DNA of 64,000 nucleotides from Mermis nigrescens (GCA_036768485.1 JAVLUZ010000154.1:43294284-43358283); one strand, 5' to 3'. Shown: positions 11,552 through 23,532, numbered from the stretch's first letter. A program made the numbers and translations. Notes: a model not told the origin generated them from the sequence alone.

Positions 11552-11753
11552 TCATTGATCAAATCTGAAAAAGCTTTCGAATTCCTGCACCGAATTAGGC
11601 GGCATCATTGATTTTCCCGATAAATAAGCAATCAATATTTTTACATCTTCGTTAGATAAGCCAATCGATTTTGAGCGTACGACAAACCTGCTATTTAACT
11701 TCGCCATGTCGTCCATGACGATGCTGAGATACTCGGTAATGTTCTTAATTACG
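11552..11753 (-). CDS. Pat1: Pat1 terminal coding exon 14
   Basis: After TGTTTTTTAG, C completes the last codon of exon 13. Reads VIKNITEYLSIVMDDMAKLN, then SNEDVKILIAYLSGKSMMPP and QEFESFFRFDQ, stop TGA at 11552-11554. I do not recognise strong identity to PATL1 here, where the family is most variable; placement rests on strand, exact phase match, a good acceptor and the right remaining length. It could instead be an unrelated exon. No clear polyadenylation signal was found downstream before family A/D repeats begin at 11351. Confidence 0.68.
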
Positions 11754-12092
11754 CTAAAAAACAGAATCAAATCGAAACGTAAAATTTCTTAAAATCTAAC
11801 TAAACATGCTGCTGGGACAATCTTTCTTGAGAAAAAAGACCGAAATCCCAAGAAAAATCTATCTACAAAAATGCTAAATTGCATAAATGAATAAAAAAAT
11901 TTTCGAAAGTCAAGTTCTCGCATCTGATCACTAAAAATCTTCATTTTTACGAAGCAATCGCCCTGGTTTCTTCAGAAGCAAACTCAGCTATTTTCCATTC
12001 GGAGAAGGAAATATTGCGATTTATTTAAATCATTTTCCTTCTGCAAACTTAAGGAAGTAAGTAGCGGATTTTGGTTTCTCAAGTCGACATCA

Positions 12093-12444
12093 TACATGGG
12101 CAATAAGAAAATTCTTGGGAGAAGGGGAGTGAAATCATCAAAAATTGCCAACTATGTTACTAAAAACGGAATTCTGGGGTCTACAATAATCTGCGGGGAG
12201 TTTCAACTTCTGCGGAGCGTGGGAAGAGGGGGGGTTTGGGGTATGCACCTCCAGAAACCGAAATACCCCCAGAATTCAAGTTTTGAGATTTTTTTGTTTT
12301 TTTCGCAATTGTTTGATGCCAATGGATAGTGCCGATGAGAAACGTTGAAAAGTGGTGTTTTATCGCCATACCACCATTTTAAAGGGCATTTTATACCTAT
12401 GAGAAAATCTCGCACCCCCAGAACTTTGGTGCCGCCTACCTATG
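12093..12444. mobile_element. A-type MITE, rearranged
   Basis: A plus-oriented partial copy (ACATGGGCAATAAGAAAATTC, 12093 to about 12215) runs into a minus-oriented nearly full copy ending CCTACCTATG at 12444. No target duplication seen; two copies fused or one rearranged. Confidence 0.65.
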
Positions 12445-12929
12445 CTCCAGACCCCCACGCCAATCTCGTGTGTGCTCGACTCCACATCATACTTGAATAA
12501 GTCGAAGTCGGTAATGGCTACCTAATGGCAAAACGGCAGTATGTGCATCAAAGTTAATTACTTATGTAATTCAACACCTTAGCTACATAAGAACACAGGA
12601 TACAAAATTGGAAAAAATAAAAGTAAAAGCACAAGACCTAAATATTTCAGTTCTGACCAGACAATTCAGGGATGATTTAGATCTCCTAGGGAAAAAGGTA
12701 ATTACATATGTATCATGAGAAAATAAGACAAAATAAATACGGAAAACCGAAAATTAAAATTTTTCTCCAGATGTACATTTAATTGATCAATGATAATCAT
12801 GATTTGCACCTATTTGTGAACAAAGCTCTTTTCTTTTTTCGCTCATACATATGCTTGTTAACGTATTTTAAAAAGTAACACATAAGTATTTTAATTTGTT
12901 ATCTGCATTCACAAAAGTGAAAAAGCAGC

Positions 12930-13240
12930 CATATGCCGAAAACGGAGAAAAAGAGCTCAAAAAAATGAAATCAATGCGAACGAACGCTCAAGTTCCTCGA
13001 TTTCGGAGAAAAAATGAAAATTCAAATAAATTTAAGAAATTATATTTTAAAAATGAGTATATAGCGCGGAGCGCAGAAAATGACACTTTTGAGCAAAATA
13101 GATAGCTAAAAACGCTTAAAACAGCAACTTCCCTACGAATTCTTCGAAAGCTTCTGGAAAATCGCGAATTCTAGGTGGGCAAGAGGGGTTCAAAGATTTT
13201 TTTTGGGGGGGATGAAAATCCCCAAGAACATGTAGGGTAG
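12930..13240 (-). repeat. D-type fragment
   Basis: GCGCGGAGCGCAGAAAATG, then AACGCTTAAAACAGCAACTT and TCTGGAAAATCGCGAATTC are the family centre and outer part in minus orientation. Confidence 0.55.
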
Positions 13241-13270
13241 CTTTCAAAGACGATAAAACACAGTAATAAG

Positions 13271-13511
13271 CATACCTAGGCGCGGGAGGTTTAGGGGTAT
13301 GCGGCGTATGCACCCCCAGAAACCGAAATACCCCCAGAATTCAATTTTTGAATTTTTGATGTTGTTTTTTTCGCAATTTTTTGATGCCAATGGATAGTGC
13401 TCGATGAGAAACGTTGAAAAATGGTGTTTTTCGTCGTACCACCTTTTTTAAGGCCATTTTTGACCTTTGAAAAATCTTGCACCCCCAGAACTTTGGTGTC
13501 GCCCACCTATG
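13271..13511 (-). mobile_element. A-type MITE, TSD GTAATAAG
   Basis: CATACCTAGGCG to GCCCACCTATG with exact duplications GTAATAAG at 13263-13270 and 13512-13519. Lies 57 bases beyond the donor of Pat1 exon 13. Confidence 0.88.
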
Positions 13512-13568
13512 GTAATAAGACTAAAATGCTCGACTAAAAATTGTAGCAGCTCGAATTTTCTATCTTAC

Positions 13569-13765
13569 CCTTCGCTCAATGTGCTGCTCTGTCTGGCGCA
13601 ATGATACAGTAAAACGACGACTATGTTGAAAAACCGTTCGCTCTTAGTGTACAAGGGCTTCTGTAGACGAATCGGCGTTAAAACGCAGGTGAAAATAGAT
13701 GACCAGTTAGACGAGTCGCTATTTTTCAACGTTTCGTGTAAGGCGCCCAGGAAAAAGACGCATGC
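13569..13765 (-). CDS. Pat1: Pat1 exon 13 (C-terminal domain helices)
   Basis: After AAAATACAG reads ACVFFLGALHETLKNSDSSN, a middle segment with FTCVLTPIRLQKPLYTK, then SERFFNIVVVLLYHCARQSS and TLSEG, ending in phase 2 before GTAAGA. The F-x-x-x-V-V-L-L-...-SS pattern lines up with the KFGLSLLLILLSRGEDLQSS helix of PATL1. Phases match exons 12 and 14. Confidence 0.8.
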
Positions 13766-13840
13766 CTGTATTTTCAGCTTGCTTTTAAATCATGCGACAT
13801 TTATATATGGGCAAAGGGAGGCGTAAGAGGGGGTTATACC

Positions 13841-13961
13841 ATACATGGGCAGCAGCCGGATTCTCGGAGGGGGGTCAAGGCCGGCAGAAAATCCAAACAC
13901 CATGCTGAAAATTCAATTTTTGGGGGTCTATCGGATTCAGGGGAGTAAAACCGCACGTGTG
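13841..13961 (+). mobile_element. A-type MITE, short internal-deletion copy
   Basis: CATACATGGGCAGCAG at the start and CGCACGTGTG at the end; the middle 100 bases of the family are missing. Confidence 0.6.
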
Positions 13962-13964
13962 GGC

Positions 13965-14690
13965 TTTACCCTTCCTTTAATGTTTGAAACATCGGATGTC
14001 AACCAAATTCCGATAATTTGAGGCGTTATCAAACAATGTCGATTTACTGCAGAAAATCAGTCTCTTACATACATCCGAATTTTCGATAAGTTGGTCAGTT
14101 TACCACAAAAACATTATAATTTTTATAAACATTCACAAAATCTATGTTCGTTAGTAATCACTTAGCCACAGTTTGAGTCATCTACTTATCATAGTCGAAT
14201 GCAGGTATTTACTTCGATAAAATATAGTTTGAATAAAATTAAACTTAATTTCCTTAAGAGGCTGAAAAATGACTTAATTATATTTTACGTTGTAAAAACG
14301 CATTGACCAGAGTCTAGTGTGCGACCGTTTTCCTCAATTTCACCCATACTTTGCCCATTACCGACAGTATATACATACGTGATTCTAAACTATTAAGCAA
14401 ACTAATAAAGTTAAGGAATAAATGCATCAAACAGGCTTATTTATTTTATTTTATTTTTAGCGAGGAATAAAAGCAACTTAGAATTACAAGTGAAATACTC
14501 GAAGCTTATCAGCACAGCATGTACAGGGGCAACAAAAAGGAGCAACCAATTTCAAAATACGCACTCGCGCCAAAAAAAACTCTAGAAATAAGGGCCATTC
14601 ACAAAGAGTCAAGGAAGTTTTCCTATTAAAAAACGCAGAAGTTATGTAATAGTCCAAATCAGGTTTTCTTCCTTATCCATTGCAAGCACT
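13965..14690. other. Pat1 intron, nothing recognised
   Basis: AT-rich, no repeat family found apart from a short TTATTTTATTTTATTTTTA run at about 14440. Confidence 0.4.
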
Positions 14691-14696
14691 GTTATG

Positions 14697-15673
14697 CATA
14701 GGTGGGCGCACTGTTTTTTTTGTACGAGACAAAGATTTTGAGGCTCGTACAAAGATTTTCGGAGCCATCTTTGTACAATGTACAAAGACTTTTTGGGGCA
14801 AAGTAATAGTAATTAAAACGTTTTTTGGAGTATTTTTTAGCGAAATTTCTAAAAATTTTCGGCGCTCCGCGCCGAGTATCATAATTACATTCTATTTAGC
14901 TCCAGGCGCGCGCATTAAACACTCCAAAATCTATCTGTAAGCATCTTTGTACAGATTGAAGCATCTTTTACATCTATTTCCACTGTTTTATAAAGATTTT
15001 AGGCAGAAAAAAGAACTATTAAACAACTGTGCACTGTTTTCTGCCGTTTGAAGATAAAATTGACTCTTTTATATTTGCGTTGCATTAAATTCATAAGCAA
15101 ATTGGTGTCTATTATGAGATTCAGTCAGCACATTGCAACCGCTTATTATTTATAATTGTATAACACAAGTCATTTTAACTTGCTGAGTCGAATTTTATGT
15201 GTAATTTCAACCTTTCTCATGAAAATTTTGGCGTTTCGGGCCGAACTAATATAACCAGCTGAATTTAGGACAAAGTTACACATTTTGCGAAGCGTGCGGG
15301 TCACGGATAACAATCTAGTAGTATGTAAAAATGTGTACATTCAATTGCATATCTATACGTTATATGTACAAAAAAATTTTCGCTCGTACAAAGACTTTTC
15401 TGGGGATCTTTGTACATGTACAAAGAGGCTCGTACAAAAAAAACAGTGGGTGGGCGGCACCCAAAGTTTAGGGGGGGGGGTGCGAGATTTTTCCAAAGGT
15501 AAAAAATGGCCTTAAAAATGATGGTATGTCGAAAAAACACCATTTGTCAACGTTTCTAATCGAGCACTATCCATTGGCATCAAAAAATTGCGAAAAATTT
15601 TTAAATTGAATGGGGGGGCTATTTTGGTTTCTGGAGGGGTACATACCCCTCAAACCCCCCACGCCAAGGTATG
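14697..15673 (+). mobile_element. A-type MITE split by a C-type element
   Basis: CATAGGTGGGCG at 14697-14708 is followed by a 740-bp C element, after which GGTGGGCGGCACCCAAAG resumes the A sequence to 15673. Shows that C moved after this A copy was in place. Confidence 0.88.
14709..15448. mobile_element. C-type hAT-like MITE, TSD GGTGGGCG
   Basis: Ends CACTGTTTTTTTTGTACGAG and CTCGTACAAAAAAAACAGTG are a near-perfect 20-bp inverted repeat; exact 8-bp duplications GGTGGGCG at 14701-14708 and 15449-15456. Contains a GGCGCTCCGCGCC palindrome at about 14862 and repeated GTACAAAGACTTT motifs. Confidence 0.88.
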
Positions 15674-15988
15674 CAGTGTCATGCAATTTTCATGTAATAA
15701 AAATAAAGAGATCAAAGTAATATTGCACGTCGAATAAAAAACAAAAACTTTCCAACTGAAAACTGCCTGTCACGCGTGTGCATGTGTGCATACTTGGAAT
15801 AAATCATATGTAAAAGTATTTAAAATTTACATACTAACTATAAGTAATGCATTTTTCTTTAATCACTTTTTGTATATTTAAAACATTCAAACGCACTATC
15901 TCGATTTAATTGTATCTCAAACTCTAAAACAGTTTTCCGCTCGCTCTTTTAATCTTTTGAATACATGTATTATGTTTACAGGTGAACA

Positions 15989-16759
15989 CAGGCCCGTATC
16001 CAGGATTTTATTTCGAGGGGGGGGGGTCGAAAATTTTGAAGCCAGATATCTCGAAAACCATTACGAGATAGGCTAAAATAAAGGCAGTTTTGAGCGTATC
16101 TCGGCGAGCTCTATACGATGGTGAAGAAAAATTTTAAGAAAATTTTTAAAATTTCTCACCTTATTTTATATTGATGCATAAACTGCAAATTTATCATTTT
16201 AGCTGATATCTTATCACTTAATCGACGAATTATTTCTTATCTCTTGCCTTTGTATTTAGTCATTGTGCTTTACAGAGAAAAACAATACAGATAATGAGTA
16301 ATTCGGCGCGTAGCGCCAAAAAGAATTTAAGATATTCTGCATGTCAAGCTCAAATTTGAGCGCTTTTGAGCAGGCTAGAAGACAAAAAACATATATAATC
16401 AATAAATACGGCGCCGGAAAAATTCCATGTTTCCCGTATCATAACTCAAACTTGAGCTGTTTAGAGAGAGAGAGCTAGAAGGCAAAAACTATAGCTGATC
16501 AATAAATCCGGCTCAAAGCGCCGGGAAAAATTGACATGCTCTCTATGTCTAACTCAAATTTGAACGATTTTTAGCGGTTTAGCAGACAAAACTATACATA
16601 AACAATAAACCTGGCGCGAAGCGCCAGAAAATTTTGAATATACTATGTAGCTCAAAAGTACGATAGAAGCCTGTTTTGGCGGTGTATAAAAAGAAAATTT
16701 TTCTTTTTCGAGGGGGGTGGTGGGGCCGGCCCTACCTCCATCCCCTGAGTACGGGCCTG
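15989..16759. mobile_element. G-type element (CAGGCCCGTATCCAGG ends)
   Basis: Ends CAGGCCCGTATCCAGGATTT and GAGTACGGGCCTG. The middle repeats an AATAAATCCGGCGCAAAGCG-type unit several times, each with the GC palindrome. The right end is about 24 bases from the donor of Pat1 exon 12. Confidence 0.72.
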
Positions 16760-16782
16760 CGCGTACATATGTACGCAAATAC

Positions 16783-16854
16783 CTCATCCAATGTCGCTGA
16801 TGTCTTTTTCAGCAACAAATCGGCGAAAAGATTAATAACGATCGTCCGCTCAGC
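16783..16854 (-). CDS. Pat1: Pat1 exon 12 (24 codons, C-terminal domain)
   Basis: Exactly 72 bases, phase 0 at both ends, between TACTTTAG and GTATTT. Reads AERTIVINLFADLLLKKTSA then TLDE, fitting the helix after ILPFL in PATL1 (EQAADILMTTARNL type). The nearest mobile element (G-type) ends at 16759, about 24 bases beyond the donor. Confidence 0.82.
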
Positions 16855-16959
16855 CTAAAGTAAAGTAAACTAAGCGAATCGATAAAATACTTGACTTAAA
16901 TTAGCCTTAAAAGTATAAGAAGTAAAGGTAAATTGAACCCGGAAAATATGTACGTACGA

Positions 16960-17654
16960 AGCCCCGTATATAGGATTTTATTTCAGGGGGAAGTCGCAAA
17001 CTTTGAAGTCGGATATCGCGAGAACCATTAGGAGACAAGCAAAAAGAAAGGCATTTTTGAACGTTTCTCAACGAGCTCTACACAATGGCGCAGAGAAACT
17101 TTCAAGAAAATTTCCAAAAATTATTAATTTCTTTCATAAACATATACACTAAATCTATCGTTCAAACTAAGTGCATAAGTGATTTCACATCGTTCAATTC
17201 TTGAACAGCTTCTCAACTTTTGGTTTTGTACTCAATGTTTGTGTTTTGCAAACAAAAACAACAGAGAAAATGAATAATCCGGTGCGGAGCGCAGGAAAAA
17301 TTTGACATGTTCTCCGTGTCTAAGATAATTTTCAGCGGTTTTGAGCGGTTTAGAAGACAAAAAGTGTACATAAACAATAAATCCGGCGCGAAGGGCGGGA
17401 AAAATCGAACGTCTTTATGCTCTAATACCCAATTTCGCACTTTTTGAAGATAAGAAATGCAATAAATTCAATCTCGCGAAAAATTTCATCTCAAAAAAGA
17501 TTTTTAATTGTAGTAAATAATAATTTTAATTGAATTAATGGCGCAAAGCGCGAAAAATTTGTCACGCTGGGGAACATTAAAAAGCTATATAGTTTCATAG
17601 CTGAAAATTCTTAATGAAATTTCAGAGGGGGACTTTCCCTCTGGATACGGGCCT
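16960..17654. mobile_element. G-type element, second copy
   Basis: GCCCCGTATATAGGATTTTA to CTCTGGATACGGGCCTG; same plan and internal palindrome repeats as 15989-16759. Both in the same orientation around Pat1 exon 12. Confidence 0.7.
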
Positions 17655-18282
17655 GTATGTCCGTATATAGAAATTTAGTTTTTATTTAAAATAAGCTTGT
17701 GTAGCTAAAAGTTTCATACTTTGAAAGAATAGTTTAAAATGAATATCAGAGCATTAAAGAGAATATGTAGGAATGAGGACCAAACTGAAATTCAAATTAA
17801 CGTAAAGGATATTTATGAAACGTTAGCTTTGAGGTTTTTGAGGCCATTTTGGCTCGAAGAAACCCTGACTCCCAGACCAGCTTTGCAGAACAGCTAAGAT
17901 ATAAATAGAAGATAACTTATGATTTTAAATCGGTTTGCCACTAGTAAGAAAATACATATATTGCGTGTAGCTCTGTAATTCTACTCCAAATGTCAGGGCA
18001 AGTTTCGTCACTAGCCAAAAAGCTAGAACACATTAGATAATGACATAAATTTAAAATAATTCAACAGGCAGAGAATCTTTATTTCCGATGAATGACTCGC
18101 ATAGCAGGTTTGTAGAACAAAGGTGATTCTAATCTGACGGTAATAAAAAAATGAGGATACGAGTTCAAGGCCAGTTAAGATTTACTTCCGTTCGAGGCAT
18201 ATGCAAGAATAAATGTTGTATAGTGCACATGAATGAATAATACAAGATAGCTCTTTGCTGGTCCGAAAACGGGAATCAGACA

Positions 18283-18523
18283 CACACACACCTGGGCGTG
18301 GGGGTTGGGGGTATGCACCCTCCCGAGAAACCGAAATACCCCCCAGAATTCAATTTTCTTATTTTATTTGTTTTTTTCGCAATTTTTTGATGCCAACGGA
18401 ACGGATAGTGCTCGATAAGAAACATTGAAAAATGGTGTCTTTCCGCCATACCACAGTTTTAAGGCCATTTTTTTATCTTTGAAAAATCTTGCACCCCCAG
18501 AATTTTGGTGCCGCCCACCTATG
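18283..18523 (-). mobile_element. A-type MITE, TSD ATCAGACA
   Basis: CACACACACCTGGGCG (with two extra CA) to GCCCACCTATG, flanked by ATCAGACA at 18275-18282 and 18524-18531. Lies in the Pat1 intron next to exon 11. Confidence 0.82.
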
Positions 18524-18596
18524 ATCAGACAGTACGCTATTGATACTGCACAAAAATACATATACGACAAATTTTATATCGTAAAGAAGCGCTTAC

Positions 18597-18699
18597 GTCC
18601 TGAAGAAATGGTAGAATTTTTGTTATTAAACGACGTCCTTTGCGGCTGTACAAGACGCTTTGGAACTTTTTTGTGTCGCTTGCGATTAAGGACATAACT
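18597..18699 (-). CDS. Pat1: Pat1 exon 11 (RKGRRLITKILPFL block)
   Basis: After ACGAGCAG, A completes CGA with exon 10. Reads VMSLIASDTKKFQSVLYSRK then GRRLITKILPFLQD, ending in phase 0 before GTAAGC. RKG(K/R)R(M/L)(V/I)xxILPFL is a Pat1 hallmark in the C-terminal helical repeat domain that binds Lsm1-7. An A-type MITE ends 74 bases away at 18523. Confidence 0.92.
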
Positions 18700-18984
18700 C
18701 TGCTCGTATTTGAAATTATTTTGTCCAGATTTTCTCTAAAAAAACGAAATTATTAAACCTGGATGCGGAGTTACAAATATTCATCAAATTTCCTATTTCC
18801 ACGAGTACACATTTTTAAGTCATTTTAACACTTTCTACACAGCTGGATTTTTGAAATTTTCTTGCATTTTGCGCAGGATTTACATTGAGAATTTTGTATA
18901 TATACTATTTTAGGATGATTAAAACAGGAAATTCATTAAAAACAGTCTGCTTTTGTACAATCAAATGAAAGATTTGTAAGTACA

Positions 18985-19150
18985 ATAAGGAAGCAAATCA
19001 TATTTTGTAATATTTATAATTTTCAGTTAGATTTGAATTATATTTAAAATATAATTTTTGGCTATATTAAAATTATATTTAAATTATAATTTTTCATTAT
19101 ATTTGAAATATTGTTTAGGCTTATATTTGAATTATATTCAAAATCAAGGT
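18985..19150. repeat. AT-rich TATATTTGAATTATA-type repeats
   Basis: TTATATTTGAATTATATTTA-like words recur about five times, in Pat1 intron 10. Confidence 0.7.
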
Positions 19151-19846
19151 CTGATTCAGCGAATTCTAGTCGGACGTAAATTTGTTGCCAAAAACAATGA
19201 TTTTTGACACTTTTGTAGTACGGAGTGAAGGATGAATTGCGATGCGAAATATCGCGCGTTTAAATAGAGTTTAAATAGCCATACAAAAAATACGGAGTTA
19301 AAATTTTAGTAAAAAATTCATAAAAGCTTCAGGAGATACATAGCTATCACTTTTGTGACTAATGACCAACGAAAAAATTGAGCTTGGGTACAGTAGCGTA
19401 AACGAAGTTGTGCAGTGTAAAGTATATTTTTATTATACTATGCAGTTATGTATGTAAACAAAACTTCCGACATGATTTTTCACTGAAGGTCATTTGTTAT
19501 ATACAATGCATATCATGACAGATTAAAGATATTTCTTGATTTGATCTGGCCATTCAAAAGAATGTCATCGTCTGCAAAATAGAACTGCTCGAATAAATGA
19601 TAAAACAATCATCGTGGATAAAAGCGTAGAAAAACTTTTTCATTATATGTACACAAGACGTAAAAAAGGTGATGTCTGTTGTCTTGATAATCAAAATGTA
19701 AAATGTTGAGTATACTAAAAAATATATTAAAAAATGTTAAAAATATAAAAATATATAAAATATTAAAATATTTAATGCCTGATCATTTTGAAATTAAATT
19801 TTCGTTTAAGTTAGGCACATGCTTCATTGAAATCAAATTTATATAC

Positions 19847-20076
19847 CGAATTCTGTCCGACATGTAGTGCATATTGAAAGCTTTCAACTCGACCAGCCAT
19901 TCGTCGCACTCCAAAGCTAGTAAATAGGCATTTTCGATGTCTAATAAAAGACCAGTATTCAATTTAGAACGAGACAATGGAGTGGAAAAGTTAAACGAAA
20001 CAGCTGGAGTCGTTGAGCCACTTTCGTGCGACGTGGAAGGCGTTGAGTGATTGCTTTCTTCTCTTAAAAAATTATT
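19847..20076 (-). CDS. Pat1: Pat1 exon 10 (LLLDIExxYLLALE helix)
   Basis: After ATTTAACAG reads NNFLREESNHSTPSTSHESG, a Ser/Thr linker, then SRSKLNTGLLLDIENAYLLA and LECDEWLVELKAFNMHYMSD, ending ATT CG (phase 2) before GTATAT. The LLLDIExxY...L.LE pattern equals the first helix of the Pat1 C-terminal domain (human SLLLDVEDYERRYL). Confidence 0.9.
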
Positions 20077-20169
20077 CTGTTAAATAACGTCAGAATTTCA
20101 AGCGTTTGCGCTCGCCACGAAATTCAAAGCCTCATTTATCCTTATATTTTGCAGAAGTTTGCAAGTCGT

Positions 20170-20310
20170 GCATTAACGTAAATAAATATTAATAAAAAAT
20201 TAATATAAAATTAATACATAATTATTTATTAATATATTAACATTAATATTAAATTAAATCGGCTATTAATTCAATTATTAATAAAAATCAAATATTAATT
20301 AAATGTCATA
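20170..20310. repeat. AT-rich TTAATATTAA low-complexity tract
   Basis: About 140 bases of AATATTAAT/TTAATATA words just upstream of Pat1 exon 10. Confidence 0.75.
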
Positions 20311-20682
20311 TCTCTCAAGACGTGAATATTAAAAAATGTCGTACAACCAACGTGAGGAATTTTCCGACAAAAATTAGGCAAAATTAAGACCAAAAACTGA
20401 CAAAAATTCAATTTTTTGCTAGATTGCCTGATATCCACCAGAAACTGTCAATTACGGTAGTTTTTAGACAATTTTAAGCCTTACTCTAATTTTCATGATT
20501 ATTTTAGCCCAAAAACTCTCTAGTTGACTCCCAGATCGGCCACACTGTGCACCTATAGTTCGCGACCCTCTAAACAGTGATCTTCAAGTCATCATAAACT
20601 TTAGGGATGGATAAGGCTAAATCCTGTGGTGATTACTACATGACCCCTTCAAACACACTGTAGTCCTGACTGAGAGATTAGG

Positions 20683-20911
20683 GCCACACATGGACAGGGA
20701 TTCGGACCCTCCTAAGTATGGAAGAATCCCAGAATTTGACAGATACATGACCCAGAATTTCACAAGTTTTTGCGATTTTTCTGTGCCAGTCGATGGAGCT
20801 CACCGAGAAACGTCGAAAAATGGTGTTTTGCCCCTATCATTAATATTTAAAGACTTTTTTGACCATTGAAAATTGTTGGACCTCAGAATTGGGTCATTGC
20901 CCACGTACGAT
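20683..20911 (-). mobile_element. A-type MITE, diverged
   Basis: CACATGGACAGGG to TTGCCCACGTACG with a recognisable core GAGAAACGTCGAAAAATGGT. Many differences and no clear flanking duplication. Confidence 0.6.
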
Positions 20912-21322
20912 AAGGACTCAAAACGATTGTATGTATCATTCCCAACAATACTGCCCACGCATATTTAATTTCCGTAATTGCAGTACTGACTTTCTACATT
21001 TTATAACGAAAGAGCATTCTGAGAAGCGACAAACCTGTATTATTGTGCATTACCATTTCATATTTTTACTTTTTATTTAAATTTTCTACATTTATACCCA
21101 ACCAATTTGGGAAAGAATCATATTTTTGATCGGTCTAAAAGTGAAAGAGTACAGTCTCGGCAGAAATAGGAGATAAAATCTTTGATTTTGGCTGGAAGAT
21201 GGGAAGGTACGGTCATTAAATAGGGGAATCCCTTTCCAAAGTCAGTCACACATGTAAAAACATGTTTACCTGTCATTTAAACTGCAAACATTCTTTCGTG
21301 GACTAAGTGAATAACCTCGTAC

Positions 21323-21390
21323 ATCAATAATTTGCCTAGGGCCGCTGCTAGACGAAGACTGAAGTTTTCCTAGCGAACCCTCGAAACTCG
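21323..21390 (-). CDS. Pat1: Pat1 exon 9 (FEGSLGKL block)
   Basis: After TACTTTTGCAG, CG completes a proline codon and the exon reads SFEGSLGKLQSSSSSGPRQI then ID, ending in phase 0 before GTACGA. FEGSLGKL...PR.(M/I)ID is among the most conserved Pat1 sequences, at the entrance of the C-terminal domain. Only 68 bases long. Confidence 0.9.
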
Positions 21391-21783
21391 CTGCAAAAGT
21401 ATGCTTTGGAAAATAAGTATGACATTAAATTTATTTTATTGATTTGATTTTTAGTTTGTTTTATCTCATTTATTATTATATTTTCTGATTACATTTACTA
21501 ATAAAATATCTCGAAGTTTGCATTTTATTAATGTATGTTCGTCGACACCGCTGAAACTTTTAGAGTAATTAGGGAATCTTTTGAACAAGGACTGAAAACT
21601 ATCTAATTTCTATTCGAACAATGCAAAACGGACTGATTTTCAATAAGAAAGCAGATTATCCCATCTACAAATTAGGAAAAATTAAAAACGACTCGAAAAA
21701 CAGAATCTTCGCTCAAAATTCAGACAGGCGTATATATAGCTCAGACAAGCGTATATATAGCGAAATTTTAAATTTCTAGCAAT

Positions 21784-23095
21784 TAGGGATGTCCCAAGCC
21801 CCGGCCTCGGTGCCGAGGCTTATGCCCCGGCCGGCCGGGGCAGGCCTTGTGCTGAGCCAAGGCTAAAACATCTATAATTAAGATTTAAAATCTAAATTTC
21901 TTTTCAAAAATCAATCTAGGCAATTGAAAGGAAGCGTCCAAAAGCTTAAGTTTCTATTTAAGAATACTTATGAATTCGAATAGCAAAATTTGATAGCTGA
22001 ACCGTTTCTAAAGCAAAAAATGTCGACTTGCATTCATTCAACTTAGGCGATTCAACTTCGGTGTCTTTGCTTTACTTTTAAAAAAGTGCTAGAAGTTCAA
22101 AACCTAACGGCTAAAATTGTATTTATTCGATCACTCAACATATAAGTTATTTATTTTTTACGTTTATAGTTCATCTCTCAGAATAAGTAGCCTAAATCGG
22201 AGGATGCATTAATTTTTATTTGATTCTACAGATCTTATAATTGAAACTCATACGATCTGTTAACACTGATCGGATGAAATATATGAAAATTGATAGATTG
22301 ATCAGCTTTAGAAGGAATAGAGATTACTTACTAAGATTGCACTTATTGAGAGCCCTAAAAAAATATCAATGCTATTACTATCTTGCACCAAGTAATAATT
22401 TTTTGGTCGAAATTCACAATTCTCAAATTTTTCGGAATTCAAGCTTGTGCTGACTGGAATTTTTTACGCCACAGCCAGTTTGACAAGTATAAGATGCTTA
22501 CAACTCGTAAGTCAACATTCTTATAGCGTAGCAGAGCTACATAGATGGAATACATGGATAATTTTAAATACATAATTGGTGTAAATCCAAGAACTACTTA
22601 CATATGATGTAATCTATTTTTATTTAGATCTCAAGCCTCTTCAAATTTCAATATTATAAAGATAAAATTGGCGTAAAAAGGACCTGGTTATATTTTATAA
22701 TGCATGCTATCAGCTGAAATGTTAATTTTGAATGAGTTTTCTGCAGAAGTGGTATCTAAATAGCATAACAGAAAATTTTTATTCATGTGTTGATGACTAA
22801 TATCGTTTATTCGTATGTAGATTGGATAAATGTCTGATATGATTATTCTATTATGAACTCAAAAAGTTTCTTGTAATTCTCGGCCTCTTCAGAAATCGCT
22901 CTGCAGTTAATAAATGTTGACACTCTTCACGAGAACTCTTCAATTAATTAGTCTCTCTTCCCACTTATATTAATAAGTACAATTCCATAAAATACTATGT
23001 ATTGATGATCTTAAATGTACACATATATAGGGTCTGTATACATTGTGTTGCCCCGGCCCCGGTCCCGGCTAAAAGTCTGCCCAGGGACATCCCTA
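21784..23095. mobile_element. hAT-like element (TAGGGATGTCCC ends), TSD CTAGCAAT
   Basis: Ends TAGGGATGTCCCAAGCC and CCCAGGGACATCCCTA; exact duplications CTAGCAAT at 21776-21783 and 23096-23103. CCCCGG-rich subterminal tracts. 1312 bp, no transposase frame. In the Pat1 intron between exons 8 and 9. Confidence 0.9.
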
Positions 23096-23402
23096 CTAGC
23101 AATCATCATGACTGATCGAATTTGTGTGGATATTTAATGGATGTAGAGAATAAGTGTATGTCAAGAATTGAATCATAGTCGACATCGACAACACAACATT
23201 AATGATTTAGCAAAACGTAAAGACGTATAAAAAGAAAGAATGACATACATTCAGCTGTATACACGCATATACATACGTACGTGGATTTAATACACGAAAT
23301 ACAAGGTGAAACAAAGAATTAGACCAAAATTCTTTATTATGGTAATATCTGAAATTTGATCACTGTACCTTAATGGCAGACCATAGTTTGCGGACTACTT
23401 AC

Positions 23403-23532
23403 GTGGGATGTAAGACCTATGCTCAATGACTTCTCTTGAGTCAGCGGTCGCGTCTAAGTAATCAGTAGACTGATCCGAATTTTCAATAATTTCGTTAGAA
23501 CGCACCGCTGCTTCCTTCTTTCTTTTATACAT
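23403..23532 (-). CDS. Pat1: Pat1 exon 8 (charged linker)
   Basis: After TTGATTAAG reads MYKRKKEAAVRSNEIIENSD, then QSTDYLDATADSREVIEHRS and YIP, ending in phase 1 before GTAAGT. It corresponds to the linker between the YYYxxYF block and the VQFEGSLGKL block. Its acceptor is only about 28 bases from the start of the long ATT/ATC microsatellite, and its pyrimidine tract is weak. Confidence 0.83.

Noticed and set aside
11552..11770. Possible DUF4806-like exon of another gene
   Set aside because: Resemblance is weak, while acceptor, phase and position fit the last Pat1 exon; kept as Pat1 with reduced confidence.
16300..17560. Evenly spaced palindromes suggesting a CRISPR-like array
   Set aside because: The repeats are short GC palindromes in tandem units of mobile elements, spacers are related to each other, and the genome is eukaryotic.
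17740..17902. Short plus frame MNIRALKRICRNEDQTEI...
   Set aside because: About 53 codons, no family resemblance, no splice context; most likely chance.
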